The translations under genes were made by a program, and so were the position numbers. A DNA stretch of 64,000 nucleotides from Rhodocyclaceae bacterium UBA1310 (GTDB lineage Bacteria; Pseudomonadota; Gammaproteobacteria; Burkholderiales; Rhodocyclaceae), in assembly GCA_002307175.1 (NCBI GenBank), contig DBTS01000140.1, forward strand, positions 5,057 to 69,056, written 5' to 3'. A model generated the notes under the pieces. The model was not told where the DNA came from, did not search any database, and worked only from the letters and a program-made list of their open reading frames with translations. Every line of letters begins with the position of its first letter. Position 1 is the stretch's first letter. Positions 52,496 through 61,750 of this stretch are shown here, piece after piece.

Positions 52496-54295
52496 TCAAT
52501 GCAAAGCGTTATAAATCAGCTCGGCCATTTTACGATTGATCCCTTCAACACGGCACAAATCTTCTACCGTGGCGTCTCGCACGCCTGCGAGCCCGCCGAA
52601 AGCCTCAATCAGTTTCTTGCGCCGGGTCGGCCCCACCCCGGGGATATCTTCGAGTTTGGAGGTCAGCCGGGTCTTGCTACGCCTTGCGCGCATACCCGTG
52701 ATGGCAAAGCGGTGGGCTTCGTCGCGCACGATTTGGATCAGATGCAGCGCCGGATGTTCCCCACCCAAAGCCAAACCGGGCCTGCCATCAGGATGGATCA
52801 GTTGCTCCAGCCCGGCCTTGCGCCCTTCCCCTTTGGCGACACCTACCATTTCGATGCTCTGCAACCCCAGTTCAGTCAGTACTTCCCAGGCAATCCCCAC
52901 CTGCCCTTTGCCACCGTCGATGAGAATCAGATCGGGACGCACGCCTTCTCCCGCCGCCACTTTCTCGTAGCGCCGGGTAAGAGCCTGGCGCATGGCTGCG
53001 TAATCGTCGCCCGGTGTAATGCCACTGATATTGAAACGTCGATACTCGGATTTCTTCATTCCCACACCATCCCAAACGACGCAGGAAGCCACCGTGGCCT
53101 CGCCCTGGGTATGCGAGATATCGAAACATTCGATGCGGCGTGGCTTCTCTGCCATTCCCAGTGCAGCCTGCAAGGCGTCCAGCTGACCTTCGGCGCGCCC
53201 GGTTTCACGCAAACGTGTCTCAATTGCCAGCCCGGCATTGATCTGCGCCATCTCGACCCAGGCTTTTTCAGCCTGGAAACGTGCTGTAGCGACGATGGGA
53301 GGGTGATCAAGGACTTCTTCAAGTACCTGCCGCACTATGGTGGCTTCGGCTCCTTCAATCACCAGTTTTGCCGGTGCCGGATGGTCGCGATAGTGCTGTT
53401 CAACAAAGGCCAGCAAGGCATCGGCAACCTCCAGCCCTTCGCTGCCCTGGGGAAACTGTGGCCGATCGCCAAGATGGCGGCCCCCCCGTACCATCGCCAG
53501 ATTGACGCAGACCACCCCGCTGATCTGCTGCGCCACGATGATGTCGACGTCTTCATCCTTGCCGGAATCGACGAACTGTTTGTGCAGCACCGTCTGCAAG
53601 GCACGGATCTGATCACGAAACACAGCGGCTTCCTCGAAGGCAAACCGGTCTGAAGCCTCCTGCATTCTTGCCGACAGTCCTTCCATGACGTCACTGTGCC
53701 GGCCCTCCAGAAACAGGACAGCCAGTTTCACATCGCGTGCATAGGCTTCTGGATTGATGATATCAACGCAGGGGGCCGAGCAGCGCTTGATCTGATGCAG
53801 CAGACAGGGGCGCGAACGGTTGCTGAAAACACTGTTCTCGCAGGTTCGCAGCAGGAAGAGGCGCTGCAGCAGTTGCACACTTTCGCGGGCGGCCCAGCTT
53901 GAAGGATAGGGGCCGAAATAGCGCACACCCTTTTCAAAAGCCCCCCGGTAATAGGCCAACCGTGGCGAGGCATCGCCGGTAATGGCGATATAGGGATAAC
54001 TCTTGTCGTCACGAAACAGGATGTTGTAACGCGGTTTGAGCGTCTTGATCAGCGTGTTTTCAAGAATCAGCGCTTCGGCTTCGGAGCGCACCGCCGTCGT
54101 GTCGATCCGCGCGATCTGCGTGACCATCATGGCGATCCGGGGACTCGGATGATTCTTCTGAAAATAACTGGTGACCCGGCGCTTGAGATTTTTGGCCTTG
54201 CCGACATAGAGCACCTCTTCATCTATGCCAATCATGCGATAGACGCCGGGAGCCTCGGTCAGGTTTTTCAGGAAAGTCTTATGGTCAAAGCTCAT
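52496..54295 (-). CDS. uvrC: Excinuclease ABC subunit C
   Basis: This 599-residue protein makes the dual incisions of nucleotide excision repair. The GIY-YIG domain (about 1-95) has the catalytic pair in GVYRMIGIDEEVLYVGKAKNLKRR. A UVR segment follows (about 200-235). The RNase H-like 3' domain contains FDISHTQGE and DGGKGQ. A C-terminal helix-hairpin-helix pair (IPGVGPTRRKKLIEAFGG) ends the protein. ATG 54295 (MSFDHKTFL) is used; the ORF start three codons upstream is a TTG. It is transcribed ahead of pgsA. Confidence 0.95.
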   Translation of the reverse strand: MSFDHKTFLKNLTEAPGVYRMIGIDEEVLYVGKAKNLKRRVTSYFQKNHPSPRIAMMVTQIARIDTTAVRSEAEALILENTLIKTLKPRYNILFRDDKSYPYIAITGDASPRLAYYRGAFEKGVRYFGPYPSSWAARESVQLLQRLFLLRTCENSVFSNRSRPCLLHQIKRCSAPCVDIINPEAYARDVKLAVLFLEGRHSDVMEGLSARMQEASDRFAFEEAAVFRDQIRALQTVLHKQFVDSGKDEDVDIIVAQQISGVVCVNLAMVRGGRHLGDRPQFPQGSEGLEVADALLAFVEQHYRDHPAPAKLVIEGAEATIVRQVLEEVLDHPPIVATARFQAEKAWVEMAQINAGLAIETRLRETGRAEGQLDALQAALGMAEKPRRIECFDISHTQGEATVASCVVWDGVGMKKSEYRRFNISGITPGDDYAAMRQALTRRYEKVAAGEGVRPDLILIDGGKGQVGIAWEVLTELGLQSIEMVGVAKGEGRKAGLEQLIHPDGRPGLALGGEHPALHLIQIVRDEAHRFAITGMRARRSKTRLTSKLEDIPGVGPTRRKKLIEAFGGLAGVRDATVEDLCRVEGINRKMAELIYNALH

Positions 54296-54639
54296 GACGC
54301 CCAAACCGGCACGGAAACCGGTGATTGTAAGGGGAAAGAAATCCGGCTGTGCGACTGTTGCCGACTTCCCGGGAAAACCATGACGCTGCTTGGGCCTAGC
54401 ACTTTAAAAGTTCAGGCCATTTTGAACGGCACGGTCATCCCATTCACTAAATTCAACAAGACCTGCAAAATCATCAGAAAACCCATTTTGAATACGCTAC
54501 CGCTCTTCCTGAAAATTTTAACGCCCGTCGTAAATCCATGAAAGAAAAGATTAACCGGCTCTCTCTGGCCGACTCATGGTCGCCCCAGCAGCCGCTTCAG
54601 GATCTAACCTGAGCTGACTGATTATCATTTTTTTACACC
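54296..54639. other. Intergenic, uvrC/lipoprotein divergent region
   Basis: This 344-bp gap between divergent genes should hold both promoters. I see no convincing -35/-10 pair, RNA gene or real ORF. The second half is somewhat AT-richer. Confidence 0.45.
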
Positions 54640-55806
54640 ATGAAGACTCGCTCCAGTTCGTCCCATTCCGTTCCCTTGCTCGTTCTTGCCTTCGTGGTCT
54701 CAGCGCTGTCCGCATGCGGCGGCGGTGGAGGTGGTGATTCAAGTTCCAGCACAAGTTCCGGTACCAACACAGCCAGTAGCCAGGCCAGCAGCCAAAGCAA
54801 TTCCAGTACATCTGCGGCGGCAAATTCCAGCACGGCTTCCTCGATTGCCTCCTCGGTTTCCTCTTCCACAGCTTCATCCAAGGCTGCAAGTTCCACTGCA
54901 AGCTCTGTTGCAAGTTCCGCAGCAAGTTCAAAGAGCAGCTCTTCGGCCAGCAGCACTGCAACAAGCGCTCTGTATACCACCGCCCCCGTGGTGAGCAGCT
55001 GTACGCCGGGAGTTGTGACAGACGCAGTCAAGACTGCCGTGCTGGCCAAACTGAATGCCTTCCGGACGCGCCACGGACTGCCCAGCGTCAGTTACGATAG
55101 CAGCGATGATGCCGCAGCCGGTGCGGCAGCGCTCTATATGGTGGCTAACAACACATTGACCCACGCACCAAGCGCCAGCGGTACGTGTTACACCTCGGAA
55201 GCGTATCGCCTGGCAAGCACATCCAACCTGTTCATGGCCTGGAGCTCCGGGGATACAAGCAGCATGGCCAGTGCAGATGCAATCACCGGCTATATTAATG
55301 ACTCCGGGGTCGACTCGCTGGGGCATCGCCGTTGGGTGCTCTACCCGTTCTTTGCCAAAACCACCTATGGACGCGCCGATGGCGATTCAGCCAGTGGCGT
55401 ACAAGGCCGAATGGCCTCCTCACTGCGCACCATCGGCGGCGAAGCCAGCAGCGTGAGCATGACCAACGATTTTGTGGCCTTCCCGTATGGCAGCTATTCG
55501 GTCAGCGAGTTCACGCCAAGCTGGTATCTGTCGTTCTCGGTGGTGGCAAGCAAAACCAGCATCTATTCAAATGGCAGCAGCAATGTAAATCTGGACAGCG
55601 CTGTAATCACGGTGAAAGATGCGAGCAGCAACAGCCTGGCCGTATCGTCACAGTCGACCAATTACGATGGGTATGGTCTGCCCAACAACCTGCAGTGGAA
55701 GGTGGCTGGGCTTGCCGCCGGCGGCAGCTACACGGTGACGATCTCGAATGTGACCGTCAACAGCGTCGCACGCACCTTCACCTATAGCTTCCAGCTCACC
55801 AACTGA
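54640..55806 (+). CDS. CAP-domain lipoprotein with Ser linker
   Basis: The protein has 388 residues. A lipobox LSAC (Cys about residue 26) is followed by a Gly run and an unusually long Ser/Ala/Thr linker to about residue 110. The next domain (about 125-260) is a CAP/SCP-PR1 fold: LAKLNAFRTRHGLPSVSYD, a central NTLTHAPS, and GHRRWVLYP. The C-terminal 110 residues are beta-rich. Surface or secreted CAP proteins often bind lipids or act as proteases; the role here is unknown. The low-complexity linker matches the style of the lipoprotein at 15745. It converges with nagZ. Confidence 0.8.
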   Translation: MKTRSSSSHSVPLLVLAFVVSALSACGGGGGGDSSSSTSSGTNTASSQASSQSNSSTSAAANSSTASSIASSVSSSTASSKAASSTASSVASSAASSKSSSSASSTATSALYTTAPVVSSCTPGVVTDAVKTAVLAKLNAFRTRHGLPSVSYDSSDDAAAGAAALYMVANNTLTHAPSASGTCYTSEAYRLASTSNLFMAWSSGDTSSMASADAITGYINDSGVDSLGHRRWVLYPFFAKTTYGRADGDSASGVQGRMASSLRTIGGEASSVSMTNDFVAFPYGSYSVSEFTPSWYLSFSVVASKTSIYSNGSSNVNLDSAVITVKDASSNSLAVSSQSTNYDGYGLPNNLQWKVAGLAAGGSYTVTISNVTVNSVARTFTYSFQLTN

Positions 55807-55826
55807 GTATCGTTACGCTTCAGGGC

Positions 55827-55846
55827 GCCCCGGATGACTTCGGGGC
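55827..55846. terminator. Possible terminator between convergent genes
   Basis: GCCCCGGA (55827-55834) pairs with TTCGGGGC (55839-55846) between the CAP lipoprotein and nagZ. There is no T run, so it is uncertain. Confidence 0.4.
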
Positions 55847-55866
55847 CACCCTGGCTTCAGGCAATT

Positions 55867-56898
55867 TCAGGCAAGAGTCTGCAGACTCTGCCAGGCCTGC
55901 ATGAAGCGTTGATCAACGGACAGGCTCTCCATGGCCGGATACTGTGCCGGTTTGAGGGTTTCAAGCCGATCCGCCAGGCGCGGCGAAATCTCGGGTTGCC
56001 ACCGCGCCAGCAGATCATCAGCCAGATCCGGCCGGTTGCACACCAGCACCATATCGCAACCTGCCTGCGTTGCGGCAGTGGCACGCGCCACGATATCGCC
56101 TGCAACCGTAGCGCCTTCCATGGTCAGATCGTCACTGAAAATGACGCCATCAAAGCCCAGACGCCCGCGCAGCACATCCTGCAGCCAGAAATGCGAGAAA
56201 CCTGCGGGAAATGCATCAATGCTGTCGTAGATCACATGCGCCGGCATCACACCTGAAAGACTTGGCCCCGGCTCGCGCCGGTACGGCAGCAGATCCGCTT
56301 CCCAGATTGCGTCGAAATCCCGCGAATCCGTAGGCATCGCCACATGGGAATCGGCCTGCGCAAAACCATGGCCGGGAAAATGCTTGCCCACACAGCCCAT
56401 GCCGGCTTCCCGCAAGCCCATCGAGAGCGCATGGGCCAGCAGGGCGGCGATTTGTGGATCAGCATCAAAAGCGCGATCCCCAATGACGCTGCTGTGACCA
56501 TAATCCAGATCCAGCACCGGGGTGAAGGATAGATCGATTTCGTGTGCCAGCAATTCAGCCGCCAGCACAAAACCCACGTCCTGCGCACAGCCAAGCGCCT
56601 CACGCGGGGAACGCACATACAGGCGCCCCAGTTCGCGCATGGCGGGGAGCCGTGTAAACCCCTGACGGAAGCGTTGCACACGCCCGCCTTCATGATCCAC
56701 CGCTATCAGCAAGGCTGGCGAACGCAGTGAATGAATCTCGCGGCACAAGGCGGCGAGCTGGCCGGAATCCTGGAAATTGCGGGTAAACAGAATCACCCCG
56801 CCAACCAGGGGGTGTACAAGGCGCTGGCGTTCAGCGTCGGTCAGGGCAAAACCGGCCACGTCGCACATGACCGGTCCCAGAGGCATTGTCTGAATCAT
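55867..56898 (-). CDS. nagZ: Beta-N-acetylhexosaminidase NagZ
   Basis: This 343-residue cytoplasmic GH3 enzyme removes N-acetylglucosamine from anhydromuropeptides in peptidoglycan recycling. Signatures in order are VGGVILFTRNF, AVDHEGGRVQRFR, the KHFPGHGFAQADSH loop with the acid/base His, and FSDDLTMEGA with the nucleophile Asp. The length is standard. Its ATG overlaps the acpS stop (ATGA), so it is the last gene of the lepA-to-nagZ operon. A hairpin and a convergent gene lie beyond it. Confidence 0.95.
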   Translation of the reverse strand: MIQTMPLGPVMCDVAGFALTDAERQRLVHPLVGGVILFTRNFQDSGQLAALCREIHSLRSPALLIAVDHEGGRVQRFRQGFTRLPAMRELGRLYVRSPREALGCAQDVGFVLAAELLAHEIDLSFTPVLDLDYGHSSVIGDRAFDADPQIAALLAHALSMGLREAGMGCVGKHFPGHGFAQADSHVAMPTDSRDFDAIWEADLLPYRREPGPSLSGVMPAHVIYDSIDAFPAGFSHFWLQDVLRGRLGFDGVIFSDDLTMEGATVAGDIVARATAATQAGCDMVLVCNRPDLADDLLARWQPEISPRLADRLETLKPAQYPAMESLSVDQRFMQAWQSLQTLA

Positions 56899-57275
56899 GA
56901 AAGAGTTTCCAGAATGGCAAACGCTACGACGTATTCGCGCTCGTCGCTGATGGAGAGGTGGGCGCGGACTCCCAGTTGCACCAGGTGTGCGCCCAGCTCA
57001 TCACTGCAAAGGTAAATCGGTTTGCCCAGGGCGTCGTGTGTCACGCCAATCGCGTTGAGTGTCGCGGGCGCGCGCAAACCTGTTCCGAGCGCTTTGGCAA
57101 ATGCCTCCTTGGCGGCAAACCGCTTGGCCAGAAAGCGTTCAGGCTCGCGGCTGGCGGCAAACTCTTCGCGTTCTGCAGGATGCAGCATACGTGCGACAAA
57201 ACGCTCGCCATGCCGCATGTGCAATTCCCGGATACGCGCCACGGCGACGATATCCGTGCCGATACCGTATAGCAT
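56895..57275 (-). CDS. acpS: Holo-[acyl-carrier-protein] synthase
   Basis: This 126-residue enzyme transfers 4'-phosphopantetheine from CoA to ACP. The N-terminal GIGTDIVAVARI (Mg-binding Asp) and the AKRFAAKEAFAKALG motif (Glu) are diagnostic, with VRAHLSISDEREYVVAFA at the end. It lies 12 bp after pdxJ and is coupled to nagZ. The pdxJ-acpS pair is the standard order in proteobacteria. Confidence 0.95.
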   Translation of the reverse strand: MLYGIGTDIVAVARIRELHMRHGERFVARMLHPAEREEFAASREPERFLAKRFAAKEAFAKALGTGLRAPATLNAIGVTHDALGKPIYLCSDELGAHLVQLGVRAHLSISDEREYVVAFAILETLS

Positions 57276-57287
57276 CAGCCGCGCCCG

Positions 57288-58049
57288 TCAGGCCTGGGTA
57301 CGCAAAGAGTCCGCTTCGCGCATCAGGCGTTTCATTTCGGCGACGGCTCCGCGCAAACCAACAAAAACGGCGCGACTGATGATGGCATGGCCGATATGCA
57401 GCTCCCGCACATCCGGCAGGGCTGCTACCGGCTGCACGTTGAAGTAGTTGAGGGCATGCCCGGCATTAAAGCGCATGCCCAGATCGACAATGGCGCGCCC
57501 CGCGACACGTACCCCGGCCAATTCTTCCAGCACCGCCGGGCTGCGTGCATCACGCCCCTTGGTATGAAAAGCCTGTGCGTACGGGCCAGTATGGATTTCG
57601 CAGACACGGGCACCCACCCGTGCGGCGGCCTCAACCTGGGCGATATCTGCATCAATAAACACACTGGTCATGATGCCTGCATCGGCCAGCTTGCGGATGG
57701 AGTCTTTGAGGCGGGCTTCCTGCGCCAGGATGTCGAGCCCACCTTCTGTGGTGACTTCCTGACGGCCTTCCGGCACCAGCATGGCCATCTCGGGCTTGAG
57801 CTGACAGGCAATCCCTATCATCTCGTCAGTCGGTGCCATTTCGAGATTGAGCTTGACCTGTGTGAGATCACGCAGGCGACGCACGTCATCATCCTGAATA
57901 TGACGCCGGTCTTCACGCAAATGCACGGTGATGCCATCCGCACCGCCAAGATGGGCTTCCACTGCCGCCCACACAGGGTCGGGCTCGTAAGTGCGACGTG
58001 CCTGCCGAATCGTCGCCACGTGATCAATATTGACTCCGAGTTCAATCAT
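57288..58049 (-). CDS. pdxJ: Pyridoxine 5'-phosphate synthase
   Basis: This 253-residue TIM-barrel enzyme condenses deoxyxylulose-5-phosphate with aminoacetone phosphate derivatives in vitamin B6 synthesis. Start ATG 58049 (MIELGVNIDHVATIRQARR) has GGAG upstream; the ORF's extra N-terminus is inside recO. Other blocks are GADGITVHLREDRRHI, NLEMAPTDEM, VPEGRQEVTTEGG and the C-terminal LHIGHAIISRA. It lies one base after the recO stop and 12 bp before acpS. Confidence 0.96.
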   Translation of the reverse strand: MIELGVNIDHVATIRQARRTYEPDPVWAAVEAHLGGADGITVHLREDRRHIQDDDVRRLRDLTQVKLNLEMAPTDEMIGIACQLKPEMAMLVPEGRQEVTTEGGLDILAQEARLKDSIRKLADAGIMTSVFIDADIAQVEAAARVGARVCEIHTGPYAQAFHTKGRDARSPAVLEELAGVRVAGRAIVDLGMRFNAGHALNYFNVQPVAALPDVRELHIGHAIISRAVFVGLRGAVAEMKRLMREADSLRTQA

Positions 58050-58050
58050 T

Positions 58051-58776
58051 TCACAACTCCTGCAATTCCATGAGGATACGCCGCGACTCCAGCGCCTGCC
58101 CACCAAGATGATATTGGATCAGACGCCGCATCAGCGTCTTGGCATGCGCCAGCGTCTCGGGCGCTGAAAAATCTCCGGCTGCCATTGCCAGCAACACCCG
58201 CCCTGGGATCGCGGGAAGCTCGCCACGCTGTTCCGGTACCCGCACCGGACCACGCTCGGCAATAAACAGATATTCTGCCGCAGTCTCGACCGCTTCGTCC
58301 GAATCGGCATCACGGTCCAGTGTAGGCGCGTAGCCCGCTTCACGCAGCAGGATCAGCTCAAAAGCACGTAACAAAGGCTCGTAAGGCTGGTTGGCCGCAA
58401 GCTGGGCCAGCGTCCAGGCATAGGCATCGAACAGCGCAGGATGCGCGTCTTCGCGCGCCAGCAGGCGCAGCAGCAGCTCATTGAGGTAATAGCCGCAGAG
58501 CAGCCCGACGCCACCAAGCAGCGCCTGCCCTCCCTGCCATGCGGCCTGGGTGAGGGTTTTGACTTCACCCCGCCCCGACCAGGAAATTTCCAGGGGCTGG
58601 AAAGCCATCAGCGTGCCGCGCAAGGCCGAGGTGGGTCGCCTGGCCCCTTTGGCAACCATTGGCAAACGACCATGCTCACGCGAAAACACCTCGACGATCA
58701 GGCTTGTTTCGCGCCAGGAGTAGCTGTGCAGCAGAAAACAGGCCTGGTTGTCGATGCGGTTACGCGCCGGGGGCAT
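58051..58776 (-). CDS. recO: DNA repair protein RecO
   Basis: This 241-residue RecFOR recombination mediator loads RecA on SSB-coated DNA. The N-terminal OB fold (about 1-85) has ACFLLHSYSWRETSLIVEVFSREHGR and VAKGARRP. The C-terminal helical part lacks an obvious zinc-binding Cys cluster. The length is normal. It sits between era and pdxJ, its conserved neighbours, with a 31-bp gap from era and one base before pdxJ. Confidence 0.93.
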   Translation of the reverse strand: MPPARNRIDNQACFLLHSYSWRETSLIVEVFSREHGRLPMVAKGARRPTSALRGTLMAFQPLEISWSGRGEVKTLTQAAWQGGQALLGGVGLLCGYYLNELLLRLLAREDAHPALFDAYAWTLAQLAANQPYEPLLRAFELILLREAGYAPTLDRDADSDEAVETAAEYLFIAERGPVRVPEQRGELPAIPGRVLLAMAAGDFSAPETLAHAKTLMRRLIQYHLGGQALESRRILMELQEL

Positions 58777-58807
58777 AAGTCAGATGAGTCAGGTCAGATA
58801 AATCAGC

Positions 58808-59698
58808 CTAGTCGTATCCCAGGGATTTGAGCGCACGTTCATCATCGGCCCAGCCGCTCTTGACCTTGACCCAGGTCTCCAGAAACACTTTGCTGTCGAA
58901 CAGCGTCTCAAGTTCGACACGTGCCTCGGAGGAGATCCGCTTCAGCCGCTCGCCTCCCTTGCCGATCACGATGCCCTTGTGTGCGGCGCGGTCAACAATG
59001 ATCGCCGCGTGGATACGCCGCAGATTGCCTTCAACCTCGAACTTTTCGATTTCCACGGTCATCCCGTAGGGAAGCTCTTCTCCGAGCAGACGGAAGAGTT
59101 TCTCACGCAGGAATTCCGCTGCCAGAAAACGCTCGGAGCGATCTGTGATGTCGTCCTCGCCAAACATCGGCTCGCCTTCCGGCAGATAGCGCCCGATCGT
59201 TTCAAGCAACTCAGGCACGTTCTGTCCGCGCTCGGCACTGATGGGGACAATCTCCGCAAAGCTGAACTCGCTGGAGATGCGCTGAACGAAAGGCAGGAGT
59301 GTCGCCTTGTCAGCCGTCAGATCCACCTTGTTGAGCACCAGGATGACCTTTGCCTCGGGCGGCAGCAGGCTCAGCACCTTGCGGTCATCCTGACTGAAGC
59401 GCCCAGCCTCGATCAGGAACAGCACCACATCAACTTCGGCCAAGACCTGATTGACCGTCCGATTCATGTTCGAATTCAGGGCATTGCGATGATGCGTTTG
59501 AAATCCTGGGGTGTCGACAAAGATGAACTGCCGCTTGCCCTCGGTCAGCACGCCAGTGATGCGATGCCGTGTCGTCTGCGCCTTGCGCGAGACAATACTG
59601 ATCTTGAGTCCGACCAAACGGTTGAGCAGCGTGGACTTGCCGACATTCGGACGCCCAACAATGGCCACCAGACCGGTATGGAAACTTTCTTCGTTCAT
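58808..59698 (-). CDS. era: GTPase Era
   Basis: This 296-residue essential GTPase binds 16S rRNA and helps 30S maturation. G-domain motifs are GRPNVGKST, DTPGF, LNKVD and the ISAERG block. The C-terminal KH domain contains KGIVIGKGGERLKRI. ATG 59698 (MNEESFHTGLVAIVG) overlaps the rnc stop (ATGA). The longer ORF to 59803 reads into rnc and was rejected. Confidence 0.96.
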   Translation of the reverse strand: MNEESFHTGLVAIVGRPNVGKSTLLNRLVGLKISIVSRKAQTTRHRITGVLTEGKRQFIFVDTPGFQTHHRNALNSNMNRTVNQVLAEVDVVLFLIEAGRFSQDDRKVLSLLPPEAKVILVLNKVDLTADKATLLPFVQRISSEFSFAEIVPISAERGQNVPELLETIGRYLPEGEPMFGEDDITDRSERFLAAEFLREKLFRLLGEELPYGMTVEIEKFEVEGNLRRIHAAIIVDRAAHKGIVIGKGGERLKRISSEARVELETLFDSKVFLETWVKVKSGWADDERALKSLGYD

Positions 59699-60366
59699 GC
59701 CTTGGCCATTTCCTGTAATGCGGCGCCTGCCGCCACCTGCTCGGCCACACGGCGGCTGTTGCCAACCCCGGTGGTTTGAATCCCTAATTTGTCGATCACA
59801 CAACGGACCTCGAACTCACGTGCATGTGCCTCACCGCGCTCAGCTGCCATCTCGTAACGGGGCAGCGGCAGATGCAATGCCTGGACAGCCTCCTGCAAGG
59901 CTGTCTTCGGGTCCTTCAGAGAATGCTTGGGGTCCAGATCGGCAAGAGTCTGTGCATACAGACCATCGATGACACCCTTGGCCGCCGCAAACCCGGCATC
60001 CAGATAGATGGCGCCAAACAGGGCCTCCATCGCATCCGCCAGAATCGAGGGACGCCGATGCCCGCCACTGCGCAGCTCACCTTCGCCGAGGCGCAGGAAG
60101 CCACCAATGTCGAGCCGCTCCGCATGCACCACCAGTGCATCCTGGCACACCAGCTGCGCGCGCAGGCGCGACATCTCCCCTTCGCGCAAACCATCGAATT
60201 GCAAATACAGCGCTTCAGCGATCACCATGTTCAGGATGGAATCCCCAAGGAATTCCAGCCGCTCATTGTGATCCGCCGAATGGCTGCGGTGCGTCAACGC
60301 CTGATTCAACAGTTCCCTATGAATGAATTGATGCCCAAGCTCACGTTCAAGTGCTTCAGTCTTCAC
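59695..60366 (-). CDS. rnc: Ribonuclease III
   Basis: This 223-residue double-strand-specific RNase matures rRNA and mRNAs. The catalytic signature NERLEFLGDSIL is near residue 36, with the second acidic cluster in DAMEALFGAIYLDAG. The C-terminal double-stranded RNA-binding domain (about 152-220) follows. The length is standard. It lies 6 bp after the DUF4845 gene and is translationally coupled to era. Confidence 0.96.
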   Translation of the reverse strand: MKTEALERELGHQFIHRELLNQALTHRSHSADHNERLEFLGDSILNMVIAEALYLQFDGLREGEMSRLRAQLVCQDALVVHAERLDIGGFLRLGEGELRSGGHRRPSILADAMEALFGAIYLDAGFAAAKGVIDGLYAQTLADLDPKHSLKDPKTALQEAVQALHLPLPRYEMAAERGEAHAREFEVRCVIDKLGIQTTGVGNSRRVAEQVAAGAALQEMAKA

Positions 60367-60372
60367 GCAGGC

Positions 60373-60726
60373 TCACTTCGTCGCACTGACATTGAAGTTG
60401 AAGTACAAGCCGATGTTCGCAAACAGCGGCAACTCCCGACGATACGCAATCTGCATGGTGACCTTGCCAGAATCCTTGGAGATATCAATGGCCTGGACAT
60501 CAATCGAATCCAGATCGCCCACGTCCTTGAACCGCTGGAAGGCCGAACGGAAAGCCGCGGGAGGAGACATCGGGTCGACATCATGCACCACCGCATTGAA
60601 CGCCTTTTGGGCACTGTAGTATTCGTTATACACCGGCACCATCTTGAAACCAAGAATCAGTGCTGCAATCAGAAAAATACCCACCAAAAACGCTGAAACG
60701 AGGGAAAGACCTTTTTGTCGCTTCAT
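60373..60726 (-). CDS. DUF4845 membrane-anchored protein
   Basis: This 117-residue protein has a short basic start (MKRQKG), one membrane helix (about 7-28) and a small periplasmic-side domain containing MVPVYNEYYSAQKAFNAVV and YRRELPLFANIG. This is the DUF4845 pattern. Such genes are regularly found between lepB and rnc in betaproteobacteria and some gammaproteobacteria; their function is unknown. It lies 19 bp after lepB. Confidence 0.88.
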   Translation of the reverse strand: MKRQKGLSLVSAFLVGIFLIAALILGFKMVPVYNEYYSAQKAFNAVVHDVDPMSPPAAFRSAFQRFKDVGDLDSIDVQAIDISKDSGKVTMQIAYRRELPLFANIGLYFNFNVSATK

Positions 60727-60745
60727 CCCTTACTCTCCTGAGAAT

Positions 60746-61726
60746 TCATTTAAAACCGCCGATACGGTCGAAATTGACGCCGCCTGGGATCGGCAGGATA
60801 CGGTCCGCATGGAACCAGACGAAGAATGCCTTGCCTACAATATTCTCATCGGGCACGAAACCCCACATCCGTGAATCGGCACTTTGGTCACGGTTGTCGC
60901 CCATCATGAAATAATGGCCCGGTGGCACCATGCACGTCACCCCGTTTTCAGTGTAGTGGCAACTATCCAGATATGCATGCGGCGCAATCATTTCGGGGGG
61001 CACATCCGCCCGCCCGTTGGCATCGTTGAGAATCGCATGCTTGCGGCCATTGAGATCTTCCTGGAACTTCGACATCACGGAAAAACTCTGCTGCAGCACA
61101 AATTCGCCGTCAGCCGTCACAGGCATGGCCTTGCCGTTGATGGTGAGGCGCTTGTTGATGTACTCCACGCGGTCTCCCGGTAGCCCGATCACGCGCTTGA
61201 TGTAATCCTGGCTGGGATCCAGCGGGTAGCGGAACACCATCACGTCGCCACGCTGGGGCTGCCCAATTTCAATGATCTTCTTGTTGATCACCGGCAGCCT
61301 GATGCCGTAGGCATACTTGTTAACCAGAATGAAATCGCCCACCAGCAGCGTCGGCACCATCGAGGCTGACGGAATACGGAAAGGTTCAAGCCAGAACGAG
61401 CGCAGCAGGAAAATCGGCAGAATCACCGGGAAGAAGCTTGCGCAATACTCCACCCACCAGGGGTTGGGGACTTGCAAGGCATTTCTCGCTGCAGTCGCTG
61501 TCGCTTCCTCGTTTGACAGAACCGCACGCGCTTCCGCAAGGCTGATGCCCTGCTCCGTCAGCAGCGCCTCGGCCTTGCCGATATCACCACTACGCTGGGC
61601 TTCAAGAGCCGCCGTCAAAGCAGCCTGGAAAGCCGCTCCACGGACCTTGCGGGCCTTGAATACGTCGTAGCACCACAAAATGCCTGTGACGATACTCAGG
61701 ACGAACAGAATGAGTGCAAAATCCAC
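60746..61726 (-). CDS. lepB: Signal peptidase I
   Basis: This 326-residue inner-membrane serine protease removes signal peptides of exported proteins. Two membrane segments are visible (about 2-22 and about 92-112). The catalytic Ser is in IPSASMVPTLLVGDF and the general-base Lys in QDYIKRVIGLPGDR. The GDNRDQSADSRMWGFV box is also present. An insert of about 60 residues between the membrane helices is longer than in E. coli. It is co-transcribed with lepA, 24 bp upstream. Confidence 0.95.
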   Translation of the reverse strand: MDFALILFVLSIVTGILWCYDVFKARKVRGAAFQAALTAALEAQRSGDIGKAEALLTEQGISLAEARAVLSNEEATATAARNALQVPNPWWVEYCASFFPVILPIFLLRSFWLEPFRIPSASMVPTLLVGDFILVNKYAYGIRLPVINKKIIEIGQPQRGDVMVFRYPLDPSQDYIKRVIGLPGDRVEYINKRLTINGKAMPVTADGEFVLQQSFSVMSKFQEDLNGRKHAILNDANGRADVPPEMIAPHAYLDSCHYTENGVTCMVPPGHYFMMGDNRDQSADSRMWGFVPDENIVGKAFFVWFHADRILPIPGGVNFDRIGGFK

Positions 61727-61750
61727 AAAAACCTCGGGTATCAGTTGGGT

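Noticed and set aside
54740..54970. Repetitive Ser/Ala codons that look like a DNA repeat array
   Set aside because: They are the low-complexity linker of a lipoprotein; no regular repeat-spacer structure is present, so it is not a CRISPR array.
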